Origin: Celerinatantimonas sp046054195
GTDB taxonomy: Bacteria; Pseudomonadota; Gammaproteobacteria; Enterobacterales; Celerinatantimonadaceae
Length of the DNA: 64,000 nucleotides
NCBI RefSeq assembly: GCF_046054195.1
Contig: NZ_JBEQCS010000001.1
Span: forward strand, 1-64,000
Reading direction: 5' to 3'
This document shows, piece by piece, positions 27,586 to 36,061 of this stretch. The position numbers and the translations under genes were made by a program. Positions within the stretch are counted from its first letter, which is position 1, and each line of letters starts with the position of its first letter. The notes below the pieces were generated by a model that was given only the letters and a program-made list of their open reading frames with translations, ran no database searches and was not told where the DNA came from.

Positions 27586-28239
27586 TTAAATAAAATCAAA
27601 TACTTGTTCTTTAGCTAAACGAGACTTAGGCAGTTTAGCGTTAAAATCTTTGTCGCTGTGATATCCCAAAGAAACCACCACAATACTGGTGAGATCGCGC
27701 TCATTTAATCCGAGCTCTTGATCAAGAGCCGCAAAATCGATTCCTTCCATTGGCGTTGCATCAATGCCCAACATCGCCGCATTCGTTAACAGACAACCTA
27801 ATGCGATATAGGTTTGTTTTTCCATCCACGATTGCAAATCTTTGCTTTTAAAAATATGTTGATGAACATAACCAGAGCGAGCGGCATGCCCTTTAGCACG
27901 CGCTTCATCGTTAGCAAAACGCCCATCGGCCTGTTCTTTTTCCAACACCGCTTCAAGATGCTCAGGGCTCATATTGGTCCGGGTACACAACACCACGACA
28001 TGCGATGCATCGTTAATTTTGCTCGCATTGTAGGCTGCGGCACCACTTGCACCAGAGGCAATACGCGCTTTACCAGCAGCATCACTGGCCAGCACAAAAT
28101 GCCAAGGTTGAGAGTTCACAGAAGATGGGGCAAGACGCAGGCTTTCAACGAGTTGTTCAAGTTGATCGGATGGGATTTTCTTTTCAGGATCATAGGCTTT
28201 GGTTGTATAACGATGACTGGCAAAGTCGACTGGATTCAT
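27586..28239 (-). CDS. nfsB: Oxygen-insensitive NAD(P)H nitroreductase, NfsB type
   Basis: This 217-residue flavoprotein of the nitroreductase family uses bound FMN to reduce nitroaromatics, quinones or dihydropteridines with NAD(P)H. Diagnostic parts are the N-terminal HRYTTKAYDP, the FMN-contact segment LRLAPSSVNSQPWHF and the late GIDATPMEGID with SLGYHSDKDF. The length matches E. coli NfsB (217). A separate gene encoding a small ABM-domain protein lies just upstream in the same direction. Confidence 0.92.
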   Translation of the reverse strand: MNPVDFASHRYTTKAYDPEKKIPSDQLEQLVESLRLAPSSVNSQPWHFVLASDAAGKARIASGASGAAAYNASKINDASHVVVLCTRTNMSPEHLEAVLEKEQADGRFANDEARAKGHAARSGYVHQHIFKSKDLQSWMEKQTYIALGCLLTNAAMLGIDATPMEGIDFAALDQELGLNERDLTSIVVVSLGYHSDKDFNAKLPKSRLAKEQVFDFI

Positions 28240-28291
28240 CTGTAACTCCTTATATAAATAGTGATCACAGCAATGGTTGAGACAATGATAC

Positions 28292-28600
28292 TTAATAAAC
28301 TGGCGAGAACTGGCGTACCTCTAACGGTTCGGCCACAAGTGGTTCGATGGCTTTAATCATGCTGAGGAAATAATCGGTTTGGCCATGTTTGTCCAGCGCC
28401 GCTTGATCGCGCCAGATTTCGTCCATTAAAAACTGGTTAGGGTTGCTTTGATCGACATGGAATTGATATCCCAGACAACCATCTTCTTGACGAACTTTAT
28501 CGATAATTTGGATGAACGCCTGTTTGAGCGCATCACTTTGACCTTCTTTTGCATGAGCCAGAGCGATCACTCGAATTGCATTACTAGGGGCAAGTAACAT
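28292..28600 (-). CDS. Small ABM-domain protein (putative quinol monooxygenase, YgiN-like)
   Basis: This 102-residue protein belongs to the antibiotic-biosynthesis monooxygenase superfamily, dimeric ferredoxin-like proteins acting on quinols or similar compounds. The pattern IRVIALAHAKEGQSDALKQAF then EDGCLGYQFHVDQSNPNQFLMDEIWRDQAALDKH is typical, including the conserved His/Glu/Trp block. It sits 50 bp upstream of nfsB on the same strand, so the two may form a small quinone/redox operon. The substrate is not known. Confidence 0.8.
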   Translation of the reverse strand: MLLAPSNAIRVIALAHAKEGQSDALKQAFIQIIDKVRQEDGCLGYQFHVDQSNPNQFLMDEIWRDQAALDKHGQTDYFLSMIKAIEPLVAEPLEVRQFSPVY

Positions 28601-28793
28601 TTCGATTTTCCTCCATCATTAAACAAATAAGACCATCTAAGCACTTAAATTAGATACGTAACCATCATAGATGATTGGCCAATACAAGCAAATACTATCG
28701 TCTGGATAACAGATACGCCTGTTGAACCATTTAAGGGGTTATAATCCGTGATACCATCAATCAAGCGTACTCTTTTATTTACGGGATCTCTTT

Positions 28794-29468
28794 ATGGCCA
28801 CTGTTAATTACGCAAAATATATCGATCATACGTTGCTGGCGATGGATGCCACCTTTGATGACATCACAACGTTATGCCAACAAGCACGTCAATACGGTTT
28901 TTACTCGGTTTGTGTCAACAGTGGCTATGTCCCCTGGGCAAGCAAGCAATTGCAACAAAGCGATGTGAAAGTGTGTTCAGTGGTGGGATTTCCTCTAGGT
29001 GCCTGCTTGAGCTCGGTCAAAGCCTTTGAAGCCAGTCAGGCCATCGCAGCTGGTGCTGATGAAATCGATATGGTGATCAATGTGAGTTGGCTTAAAAGTG
29101 AGCGCTTTACCGATGTCAAAGCGGATATTGCAGCGGTTAAACAAAGCTGCCAAGACACGCCACTCAAAGTGATTTTAGAAACCTGCCTACTTACTGATGC
29201 GCAAATCATTAAAGCTTGTCAGATTTGCACGGAGCTTGAAGTTGCCTTTGTCAAAACCTCGACCGGTTTTAGTAAGTCGGGTGCAACAGTTGCAGCCGTT
29301 CAATTAATGCGCCAAAACGTTCCTGCATCGATGGGAGTGAAAGCCTCTGGCGGCGTTCGTACCCAACAAAGTGCCAAACAGATGATTGATGCCGGAGCCA
29401 CTCGCTTGGGAACCAGTGCATCCATTGCGATTGTCACAGCAAGCACTGATGACTCGAGCAATTATTGA
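28794..29468 (+). CDS. deoC: Deoxyribose-phosphate aldolase
   Basis: This 224-residue class I aldolase cleaves 2-deoxyribose-5-phosphate to acetaldehyde and glyceraldehyde-3-phosphate in nucleoside breakdown. It begins YAKYIDHTLLAMDAT and contains AGADEIDMVINVSWLK, the Schiff-base lysine in VAFVKTSTGFSKSGAT, and GVKASGGVRT. It is of the shorter bacterial type. It stands alone, without the deoABD genes, and its stop codon overlaps the end of the convergent dsbD gene by 7 bp. Confidence 0.95.
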   Translation: MATVNYAKYIDHTLLAMDATFDDITTLCQQARQYGFYSVCVNSGYVPWASKQLQQSDVKVCSVVGFPLGACLSSVKAFEASQAIAAGADEIDMVINVSWLKSERFTDVKADIAAVKQSCQDTPLKVILETCLLTDAQIIKACQICTELEVAFVKTSTGFSKSGATVAAVQLMRQNVPASMGVKASGGVRTQQSAKQMIDAGATRLGTSASIAIVTASTDDSSNY

Positions 29469-31204
29469 AATTGCCCAGGCGGGGAAACCTGCGCTAATCG
29501 TTTGGCAAATTGCGCTGTGGGCATGATGCCACTGACTCGCAATTGGGCTAGATAACGACCACTAAAGTCGTAAAAATCAAGGGTTGGCAGTCCCAGCACT
29601 CGATAGTGGCTTAAAATATCTTGCTGGCGAGGGAGATAGCGACTGACATCCACGCGCAATAATTTAAACTTCGCTAACTGCTGGCGGATTTGTGGCTGCT
29701 TAAGGGTATTTTCTTCAAACTCTTTGCACGCCACACACCAACTGGCAAAGTAATCGACCAGCACTGGCTGAGCGCTTTTCTGGGCCTTTTGTAATTGTGT
29801 TTGCAGCTGAGTTAGTGAGTCAACACTAACAAATGGTAACGGTTGCTCAGCTTGGCGAACATTTTGGCGATAGTGGTAGATTTGCTCGCCCGTCATCATC
29901 AGCACTAAAGCCAATACCACACAGCCTAAAAACCGATATTGCACCATAAATCGAGCCAAGAGCAGATATCCCAACCAAACTATCCCCGCCCCGGCAAGAA
30001 TGAGCCATAGGAGATCGCTGAGCGCCGGCGTTAACACTCGTGAAAATAACAAAAGCGCGGCACAAAGTAGTAAAAAGCCACCGACTTGACGCACTCGCAG
30101 CATCCACATGCCCGCTTTGGGCAATACTTTTTTACCCAACCAAGCGACGGCAATCAGTGGCAGTCCCATCCCCAGAGCAAACAAATAAAGCGTTAACGCG
30201 CCCATTAACACCGAGCCAGTTTGGGCGATATAGACGAGCATCCCCGCAGTCGGGGCGCTCACACAAGGCGAGCAGATAACGCCAGAAATCGCGCCCATCA
30301 ACAGAACACTCAAATAGGAGCCTTGCGTAAAGCGGTTCTGCAATCGTTGCAAACGCGTTTGCGCGCCGCTCGGCAGTTGCAACTCAAAAAGGCCAAACAT
30401 CGACAGTGCTAATATCACCAGCACCACAGCCATCGCGCTAAGCACCCAAGGGTTTTGCAGATAAATCTGCATCTTTACCCCAACATAAGCAATCACAACC
30501 CCCAGCACGGTGTAGGTGAGCGCCATCCCCTGCACATAAACGAAACCCAAAGCCACGCTCTGATAGAGGGTTCGTTTATTTTGGCCAATAATGATTCCGG
30601 TGATAATCGGCAACATGGGCAGCACACATGGTGTAAAAGCCAGTAGTAAACCAAAGCCAAAACTTGTGAGCAGCATCCAGGGACCCGCTTGCCAAGAGTC
30701 AGCTGATGAGTCAGAAGAACCTGACCAACTATCAGTATCCACCGGCGTTAGCGCCGCGGGATGAACACTGACAGAACCGGCACTTATATCGATAATGCGA
30801 GTGGTCGGAGGATAACAAAAACCACTCTCAGAGCATCCTTGAAAGCTCAGTCGAATGGTCGTGTTCGGGTCACCTTGGCTTAGCGCAATATCGGCTACAA
30901 GCGTAACACCCGAGGTATAAATATGAGTGTCGCCAAAGATAGGATCGTGATGTTGAACGCCAGGAGGTTTATAGACAGATTTTAGCGCCGCCGAGTCACT
31001 AATGAGATGGATTCTATCCCGATAGAGGTAGTACCCCGGCTGAATCAACCAGTTTAGTTTTAACTGACCTTGGGTGTAGCTTGCTTTAAGCGCAAACGCC
31101 TGGTCAACGTTGAGCACTTGCGCCTGTGCTGGGAAAATAGACAGAGCAAAGCAGATGCCAAGTAGCCATCGAATCAGAGCAAACCTGACAAATGCTGTTC
31201 TCAT
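29462..31204 (-). CDS. dsbD: Thiol:disulfide interchange protein DsbD
   Basis: This 580-residue protein carries reducing power from cytosolic thioredoxin across the inner membrane. In order: signal peptide (ends PAQAQV), periplasmic alpha domain with the redox cysteines in QGCSESGFCYPP, eight membrane helices with cysteines in FTPCVLPMLP and GVICSPCVSAP, and a C-terminal thioredoxin-like domain with WCVAC. The ATG at 31204 follows AAAGGA and starts right after the NqrC-like gene. As the last gene of the iron/redox operon it could reduce the TlpA-like lipoprotein encoded earlier; this is inferred from context. Confidence 0.93.
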   Translation of the reverse strand: MRTAFVRFALIRWLLGICFALSIFPAQAQVLNVDQAFALKASYTQGQLKLNWLIQPGYYLYRDRIHLISDSAALKSVYKPPGVQHHDPIFGDTHIYTSGVTLVADIALSQGDPNTTIRLSFQGCSESGFCYPPTTRIIDISAGSVSVHPAALTPVDTDSWSGSSDSSADSWQAGPWMLLTSFGFGLLLAFTPCVLPMLPIITGIIIGQNKRTLYQSVALGFVYVQGMALTYTVLGVVIAYVGVKMQIYLQNPWVLSAMAVVLVILALSMFGLFELQLPSGAQTRLQRLQNRFTQGSYLSVLLMGAISGVICSPCVSAPTAGMLVYIAQTGSVLMGALTLYLFALGMGLPLIAVAWLGKKVLPKAGMWMLRVRQVGGFLLLCAALLLFSRVLTPALSDLLWLILAGAGIVWLGYLLLARFMVQYRFLGCVVLALVLMMTGEQIYHYRQNVRQAEQPLPFVSVDSLTQLQTQLQKAQKSAQPVLVDYFASWCVACKEFEENTLKQPQIRQQLAKFKLLRVDVSRYLPRQQDILSHYRVLGLPTLDFYDFSGRYLAQLRVSGIMPTAQFAKRLAQVSPPGQFQ

Positions 31205-31215
31205 TAAAAAGTCCT

Positions 31216-31992
31216 TTAGCTTGGTTGTGATTTCAACTTGGCAAAGAATGGGCCATAGCCGTTGGGTCCACACCAATAGTTAAGCAGATTTGCCACACCT
31301 TTGCTGGTATGGGTTGCCCCACTTATCGCATCGAAACTATGCACGGATGCCTGCCCGTGGCGCGGCGCAATTTTAAATGCAGGTTTGCCATTATCCAACA
31401 CCTGCTTGCCGGCAAACTGTTTTAACCACTTATGATTACTCATAATTTGTCCACCTAAAGCCGGTGTTTCAGCCTGCTGATAAAAACCGATGCGCTCTAA
31501 GCTCATATTGTTAAGATTAAACGCAGCATAACCATAAAGCATCGAAAAATAGCCCATCCCCTGAATAGGGACAATCACTTCGTCTGCTTGGCCATTGTTA
31601 CCTCGTTTGAGATAAATTTTTATCCTTTCGGCGCGTTTTTGCAAATGCGCCAAATTCTGTTTTGGATCCATCTGAGTATAGGTAACTTTTTGTGGATCAA
31701 ATCCAGCAACCTCTTGAGACTGCTCAATTAACTTGTGCTGTTTAAAATCAACTAACACCGGTTCTAAATTAGTTTGAATCAGCATCTTGGCACTTTGATG
31801 CTGCTGGCCAAGACCCGCAACCTCTAACAAGACGCGCTGTGGATCTTCATGTTTAATCTTATATTTCCCAGTGGGCTGCAGCGAAGTATGGATCCCTTTA
31901 CCCAAATCAGTCGAGGATGAACCTGACTTATCAAAGCAGCCTGATAATAATACGATGGCTAAACTCAGCCACACGCATTGACGCAATTTCAT
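31216..31992 (-). CDS. NqrC-like FMN-binding lipoprotein
   Basis: This 258-residue protein has a lipoprotein signal with lipobox LLSGC (Cys19), so it should be anchored on the periplasmic side of a membrane. The body matches the C-terminal half of NqrC, the flavin subunit of Na+-pumping NADH dehydrogenase: GMGYFSMLYGYAAFNL, QAETPALGGQI, and the flavinylation motif DAISGATHTS, where Thr227 should carry FMN attached by ApbE. Unlike NqrC it stands outside an nqr operon, between a PCuAC-like gene and dsbD. It probably shuttles electrons in the periplasm for this metal-uptake locus. Its partner is unknown. Confidence 0.85.
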   Translation of the reverse strand: MKLRQCVWLSLAIVLLSGCFDKSGSSSTDLGKGIHTSLQPTGKYKIKHEDPQRVLLEVAGLGQQHQSAKMLIQTNLEPVLVDFKQHKLIEQSQEVAGFDPQKVTYTQMDPKQNLAHLQKRAERIKIYLKRGNNGQADEVIVPIQGMGYFSMLYGYAAFNLNNMSLERIGFYQQAETPALGGQIMSNHKWLKQFAGKQVLDNGKPAFKIAPRHGQASVHSFDAISGATHTSKGVANLLNYWCGPNGYGPFFAKLKSQPS

Positions 31993-32022
31993 GATCGTTC
32001 CTTTATGGTGTTAAACACGGGG

Positions 32023-32481
32023 TTAGCGAAGCTGCATCGGCACGACTTTGGCCACGATTTTAAGCGGCCCCAAGTTGGTCGAAAGAGTCATGACAATCAA
32101 ATCGCCCTTAGCAAGATTGCGCTTAAGCCCCATAAACATCAGATGGGTAGTATTAGGCGTTAACGCCAGCTGATGATGCGGCGCTATCGAAATCGATTTA
32201 ACCGGATGCATCTGTCGTTGGCCGTTTATAAAACTCGTTTGATGTAGCATTGATTTGCTAAACCATTGACTATGAACCGCAAAAATGACCAATTTGTGAC
32301 TGCTGCGATTATAAATCGTCATTCGGCTACCCGTTGCGCTGACATGCGGTTTGGGTAAAAACAGCTGCGCATTAGCCACTTCCACTTCGCTAAGTGCGCT
32401 CACATCTTTGGCCTGAACCATCGCGCAATAGCCGCTCAACCCCACCAGCGCGACGATTATCCAACAGCGAAATCGAGCCAT
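32023..32481 (-). CDS. PCuAC-type periplasmic copper chaperone
   Basis: This 152-residue secreted protein has a signal peptide (ends MVQAKD) and a single PCuAC (DUF461) domain. The copper-binding residues fit the family spacing: His in MLHQTSF, Met in RQMHPVKSI and the HLMFMGLKRNLAKGD block, whose His-x-Met is usual for Cu(I) binding. Such proteins deliver copper to periplasmic sites. It lies 2 bp after the TlpA gene. In this operon it may load copper onto the P19-type protein; that link is inference. Confidence 0.82.
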   Translation of the reverse strand: MARFRCWIIVALVGLSGYCAMVQAKDVSALSEVEVANAQLFLPKPHVSATGSRMTIYNRSSHKLVIFAVHSQWFSKSMLHQTSFINGQRQMHPVKSISIAPHHQLALTPNTTHLMFMGLKRNLAKGDLIVMTLSTNLGPLKIVAKVVPMQLR

Positions 32482-32483
32482 CT

Positions 32484-32978
32484 TTAGTTCTCCAACTGTG
32501 CAACATAATGACCCAGATCCATATGCGGTGAATAGCCCATATGAATACTCTGAATCACGCCATGTCGGTCAATAAAAAACGCCGTCGGTGTAATTTCGAT
32601 TCGATAACGCTCTTTGGTGATGCCCAGTTGATCGCGTACTAAATTTAGATTCAAATCGAATTTTTTCGCAAAATCAGCAAGTTTGACTCGATCTGAATCA
32701 ACATTCACACCAATAAATGCAATTTTTCCAGGATGGGCTTGTGCAAACTTTTGCCAATCCCGCATCATTGAAATACAGGCGCCACACGTGGCTGACCAAA
32801 ATTCCACAATCCGCGGCTGATGCGCGTAATCGCTTAGTTTTACCGCATCACCACTGGCATTCACAACCGCAAGATCAGGTGCCGGAGCATTGGGCGCTGC
32901 AACCTGTTGTTCTTTACAGCCTGCTAGCAATAGCAGTGCAAGAAACATCCAGTAGTGGTAGCGGCGAAGCTCAAGCAT
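32484..32978 (-). CDS. TlpA-like thioredoxin-fold lipoprotein
   Basis: This 164-residue protein has a lipobox LLLAGC and a thioredoxin-like domain of the TlpA/ResA type: RIVEFWSATCGACISMMRDW with active-site CGAC, then IAFIGVNVDSD and the cis-Pro region EITPTAFFIDRHG. I chose the ATG at 32978, which overlaps the ATPase stop codon by 8 bp and follows GGAG. Similar thioredoxin-fold proteins accompany the P19 iron locus of Campylobacter. DsbD at the end of the operon is its likely electron donor. Confidence 0.88.
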   Translation of the reverse strand: MLELRRYHYWMFLALLLLAGCKEQQVAAPNAPAPDLAVVNASGDAVKLSDYAHQPRIVEFWSATCGACISMMRDWQKFAQAHPGKIAFIGVNVDSDRVKLADFAKKFDLNLNLVRDQLGITKERYRIEITPTAFFIDRHGVIQSIHMGYSPHMDLGHYVAQLEN

Positions 32979-33648
32979 GTTCAATGAGCTCCTCGCCAAT
33001 CAATTTGCCATGCTGCAGACGAATAATCCGGTCCGTGTATTGGCCCAACGCCGGGTTATGGGTGACCATAATAATGGTGCGATTTTTCGCATGGAGCTGT
33101 TTGAAGATATCCAAAACCATCAGCTCATTTTGTTCATCTAAGTTACCCGTTGGTTCATCGGCAAATAAAATGGGGCATTCATTAACCAATGCTCTGGCAA
33201 TACAAACCCGCTGCTGTTCACCACCAGAAAGCTGACTGGGCAAGTGATGGGCACGGTGTCCCAAGCCAACCTGTTCAAGAACGGCTTCGGCTGATTTTTT
33301 ATCGGTCACACTGTGATAGTGCTGCGCCAGCATCACGTTCTCGAGTGCGGTTAAATAGGGAATTAAGTGAAACTGCTGAAACAGTAAGCCAATAGTTTGG
33401 GCTCGAAACTGACGGCGTCCATCCTCATCTAAACTGGCAGCATCTTGACCATCTAAAAACACCTCACCAGAGGTTGGCGTATCTAGACAGCTAAGAATAT
33501 TCATTAACGTTGTTTTACCAGAGCCAGAGGCGCCCATGATTGCCACAAACTCGCCATAGCGAATCGACAAATCGATATTATCAAGCGCCGCCACCTGGTC
33601 AAAATGTTTACACAAGCCTTTGGTTTCAATGGCATAAGATGATGACAC
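32971..33648 (-). CDS. ABC transporter ATP-binding protein (MacB/LolD type)
   Basis: This 225-residue ATPase has Walker A GASGSGKTT, signature LSGGEQQR and Walker B CPILFADEPTGNLD, and belongs to the MacB/LolD subfamily that partners FtsX-like permeases. It follows the two permease genes directly and overlaps the TlpA-like gene. In P19/FTR1 loci such ABC modules are needed for full iron acquisition, but their exact transported substance is unclear. Confidence 0.93.
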   Translation of the reverse strand: MSSSYAIETKGLCKHFDQVAALDNIDLSIRYGEFVAIMGASGSGKTTLMNILSCLDTPTSGEVFLDGQDAASLDEDGRRQFRAQTIGLLFQQFHLIPYLTALENVMLAQHYHSVTDKKSAEAVLEQVGLGHRAHHLPSQLSGGEQQRVCIARALVNECPILFADEPTGNLDEQNELMVLDIFKQLHAKNRTIIMVTHNPALGQYTDRIIRLQHGKLIGEELIEHA

Positions 33649-33649
33649 G

Positions 33650-34786
33650 CTATTCTCCTTTTAAAACTTTGGCAGGATCGACACGCATCGCCCGCATGGT
33701 AGGGATAACGGCTGCAACGAATGCGGCCAATAATGACAGGCTAGCGGTAATAAATGGCACAGGTGCGCGCAAATCAATAGTTGCACCAAAGACACTCTCA
33801 CCAAGGATTTGTGCCAAAACATAGCCAATGACGATCCCAGCGATAATGGCAACAACGGTCATACACAAAGTTTCGGTTAAAATCTGTTGCACGATTTGGC
33901 GATGGGCCGCCCCGAGTGCTTTTTGCAACGCAAATTCGCGCCGGCGCTCGCCGATCATAGCGGTCAGCGTGGTATTGACGCACAATGTACAGAGCACCAA
34001 AATCACAACTGCAACCACGCCCATCAACAACTTAATTTTATCGAGCACCTGCCCCTCAGATGCTGAAACTTTTAAAATCGGTCGCAGCGATAAATGAGGA
34101 AACTGCTTGCTCAACGACTTCGCCAATTGATTCACCTGACCGTGGTCATTATCTAGGCTAAACATGGCATAGTTAATTTGATTGGCTCTATTTAACCACT
34201 GCTGGGCGATATTCAAATTCACAATCAGATAGTTATCTTGTTCCTGACCGGAATCGATAATGCCTTTAATGGTAAATTGATGCTTTTTCTGACCATCGAT
34301 GATATTGACCGTTGAGCCAACTTTAAGCTCCAGCTTTTTAGCCAACTTTTGCCCGATCATCGCATTACGTTGGTCAAATGAGACCCCAACCCAGCTGCCT
34401 TTCACCTGCCAATAGGGAACCAATTGGCGAAACGAGCCAAAATCAACGCCCATCAATACCACTTTTTCCAGATCTGATTGCACCATTCCATAGAGATAAG
34501 GACTGGCAGCCACCAATGAATCTTTGGGCGCTTTGGCCAAAATTTTCTGGTAATCAGAATAAGGCATCAATGATTTTTCACCGCTTGGACCGACGAAAAA
34601 GTTAGCCCCAAAGTTGCGCAGCTCGTGGCTCATCTTCTGGTTAATATCAAAGTAGACACCTGCCATCGCCGTCACAATGGCCGAGCCGACCATCAAGGCG
34701 GCTAGCACCACCAGGACTCGGCGCATCCGCATTTTTAACGAGCGAATCACTAAAAGTGAGCGCATCGAAGAGTTATTGGCGGCCAT
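33650..34786 (-). CDS. FtsX/MacB-type ABC permease (second)
   Basis: This 378-residue membrane protein has one N-terminal helix, a long periplasmic domain (residues 50-250) and three C-terminal helices, the FtsX-like plan. The C-terminal region contains ERRREFALQKALGAAHRQIVQQ, the coupling-helix motif, and ends RAMRVDPAKVLKGE. It overlaps the first permease gene by 14 bp and lies 1 bp ahead of the ATPase gene, so the three products likely form one complex. Confidence 0.9.
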   Translation of the reverse strand: MAANNSSMRSLLVIRSLKMRMRRVLVVLAALMVGSAIVTAMAGVYFDINQKMSHELRNFGANFFVGPSGEKSLMPYSDYQKILAKAPKDSLVAASPYLYGMVQSDLEKVVLMGVDFGSFRQLVPYWQVKGSWVGVSFDQRNAMIGQKLAKKLELKVGSTVNIIDGQKKHQFTIKGIIDSGQEQDNYLIVNLNIAQQWLNRANQINYAMFSLDNDHGQVNQLAKSLSKQFPHLSLRPILKVSASEGQVLDKIKLLMGVVAVVILVLCTLCVNTTLTAMIGERRREFALQKALGAAHRQIVQQILTETLCMTVVAIIAGIVIGYVLAQILGESVFGATIDLRAPVPFITASLSLLAAFVAAVIPTMRAMRVDPAKVLKGE

Positions 34787-36059
34787 AAAGCACCTCGATT
34801 GGATAAAGGGCTGCTATTCGCCGCGATGGGTAATAGGTCCCACACACCGAAATAATAATCGCGATAAACAGCATCACCGGAACGATAATCCAATGAAAAC
34901 CAATCGCAGAGTGAAACAGCGTATAGCCCATCACTTTAGCTAACAAATAGCCGCCGCCACAGCCAAGCAGGCCACCTATCAAGCCACATAAAACGGACTC
35001 AGAGTAAAAAATCAGATAAATCTGCCAGTTATGAGCCCCCAAAGATTTCATCAAGCCAATCTCTTTGGCGCGCTGCAAAATGGTATTGGTGACCAATGAA
35101 GCAATCCCCATCGCCGCGGCAATAAAGGCCGCCAGAGTGACCATAAATAACAAACTTTGGATCTTACCAATGACAATCCCTTCTGAGGCCGCGACCTGCC
35201 AAACAGGGCGAACCGAAGCGTTACTGAGCGCTTTTTCTAACTGAAATGAGATGGATGAAACAAATGCAGTACAGAACCAACGGTCATATTCATCTGAATC
35301 AAGCGATTGCAAATCTTCGCGGGCTTTGCGTGATAGCGCGTTTTCAGGAACCGTTAAGGCCGAAACTTTAATCGACTCAACTTTGCCTTCAAGCCCCAAT
35401 AGGTGCTGGGCAATGTGTAGCGGCATCACCAATGAGTCTTCTTCTTTTTCACCATTGGCTAAAATGCCGGTAATAGTCACTTCATTGGACTGACCATTCA
35501 CGCCAGTTAAATGAACAATATCACCAACTTTCCAGCCCGTTTTTTTCGCCAACGAACGACCAAGTAGCGCTTGCATTTGATCATCTTGAGGCCACTGACC
35601 ATTCACATTCCAGTAGCTTGAGATGATTTTCTGACCAGTATGATAATCCGGCTCATCTGGCACACTTAAATGTTGATCGAAAAACGTTCCTTCAATAGCA
35701 ACCTGATTAGCGCTACCGACAACATTCACTCGCCCTCGCACCATAGGCGCAAAACCAATAATGTTATTGCGCCAGAAAATATTTTTAATATTCGGCAGCT
35801 CGCTCTCTTTGAGCAAGTCCTCTTTATTAAGCGTATCCAGTGAACCTTTGAGCATATACGGCAGCTGCACCTGACCTTCAGGGGAAACTTCAATATTCGC
35901 CCCATAGCGCTTCATCTCAACCGACATTTTGTCGCCGATACTAATAGAGATAGCCAGAAGAGCTGAAATGAGCCCGGCAGCTAGAAAAATTGTCATCACC
36001 GCCAGCAGTTTACGCGAACTGTCGTGACGCCATGACTGAAATAACATTCTCCATAACAT
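34773..36059 (-). CDS. FtsX/MacB-type ABC permease (first)
   Basis: This 428-residue permease has the same plan as the next one: N-terminal helix (AVMTIFLAAGLISALLAISISIG), large periplasmic domain, then three helices with the coupling motif QRAKEIGLMKSLGAHNWQI and the ending SRRIAALYPIEVLYGR. The two permeases differ in sequence and probably form a heterodimer. It starts 2 bp downstream of the DUF2318 gene, showing tight operon organisation. Confidence 0.9.
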   Translation of the reverse strand: MLWRMLFQSWRHDSSRKLLAVMTIFLAAGLISALLAISISIGDKMSVEMKRYGANIEVSPEGQVQLPYMLKGSLDTLNKEDLLKESELPNIKNIFWRNNIIGFAPMVRGRVNVVGSANQVAIEGTFFDQHLSVPDEPDYHTGQKIISSYWNVNGQWPQDDQMQALLGRSLAKKTGWKVGDIVHLTGVNGQSNEVTITGILANGEKEEDSLVMPLHIAQHLLGLEGKVESIKVSALTVPENALSRKAREDLQSLDSDEYDRWFCTAFVSSISFQLEKALSNASVRPVWQVAASEGIVIGKIQSLLFMVTLAAFIAAAMGIASLVTNTILQRAKEIGLMKSLGAHNWQIYLIFYSESVLCGLIGGLLGCGGGYLLAKVMGYTLFHSAIGFHWIIVPVMLFIAIIISVCGTYYPSRRIAALYPIEVLYGRQ

Positions 36060-36061
36060 GG

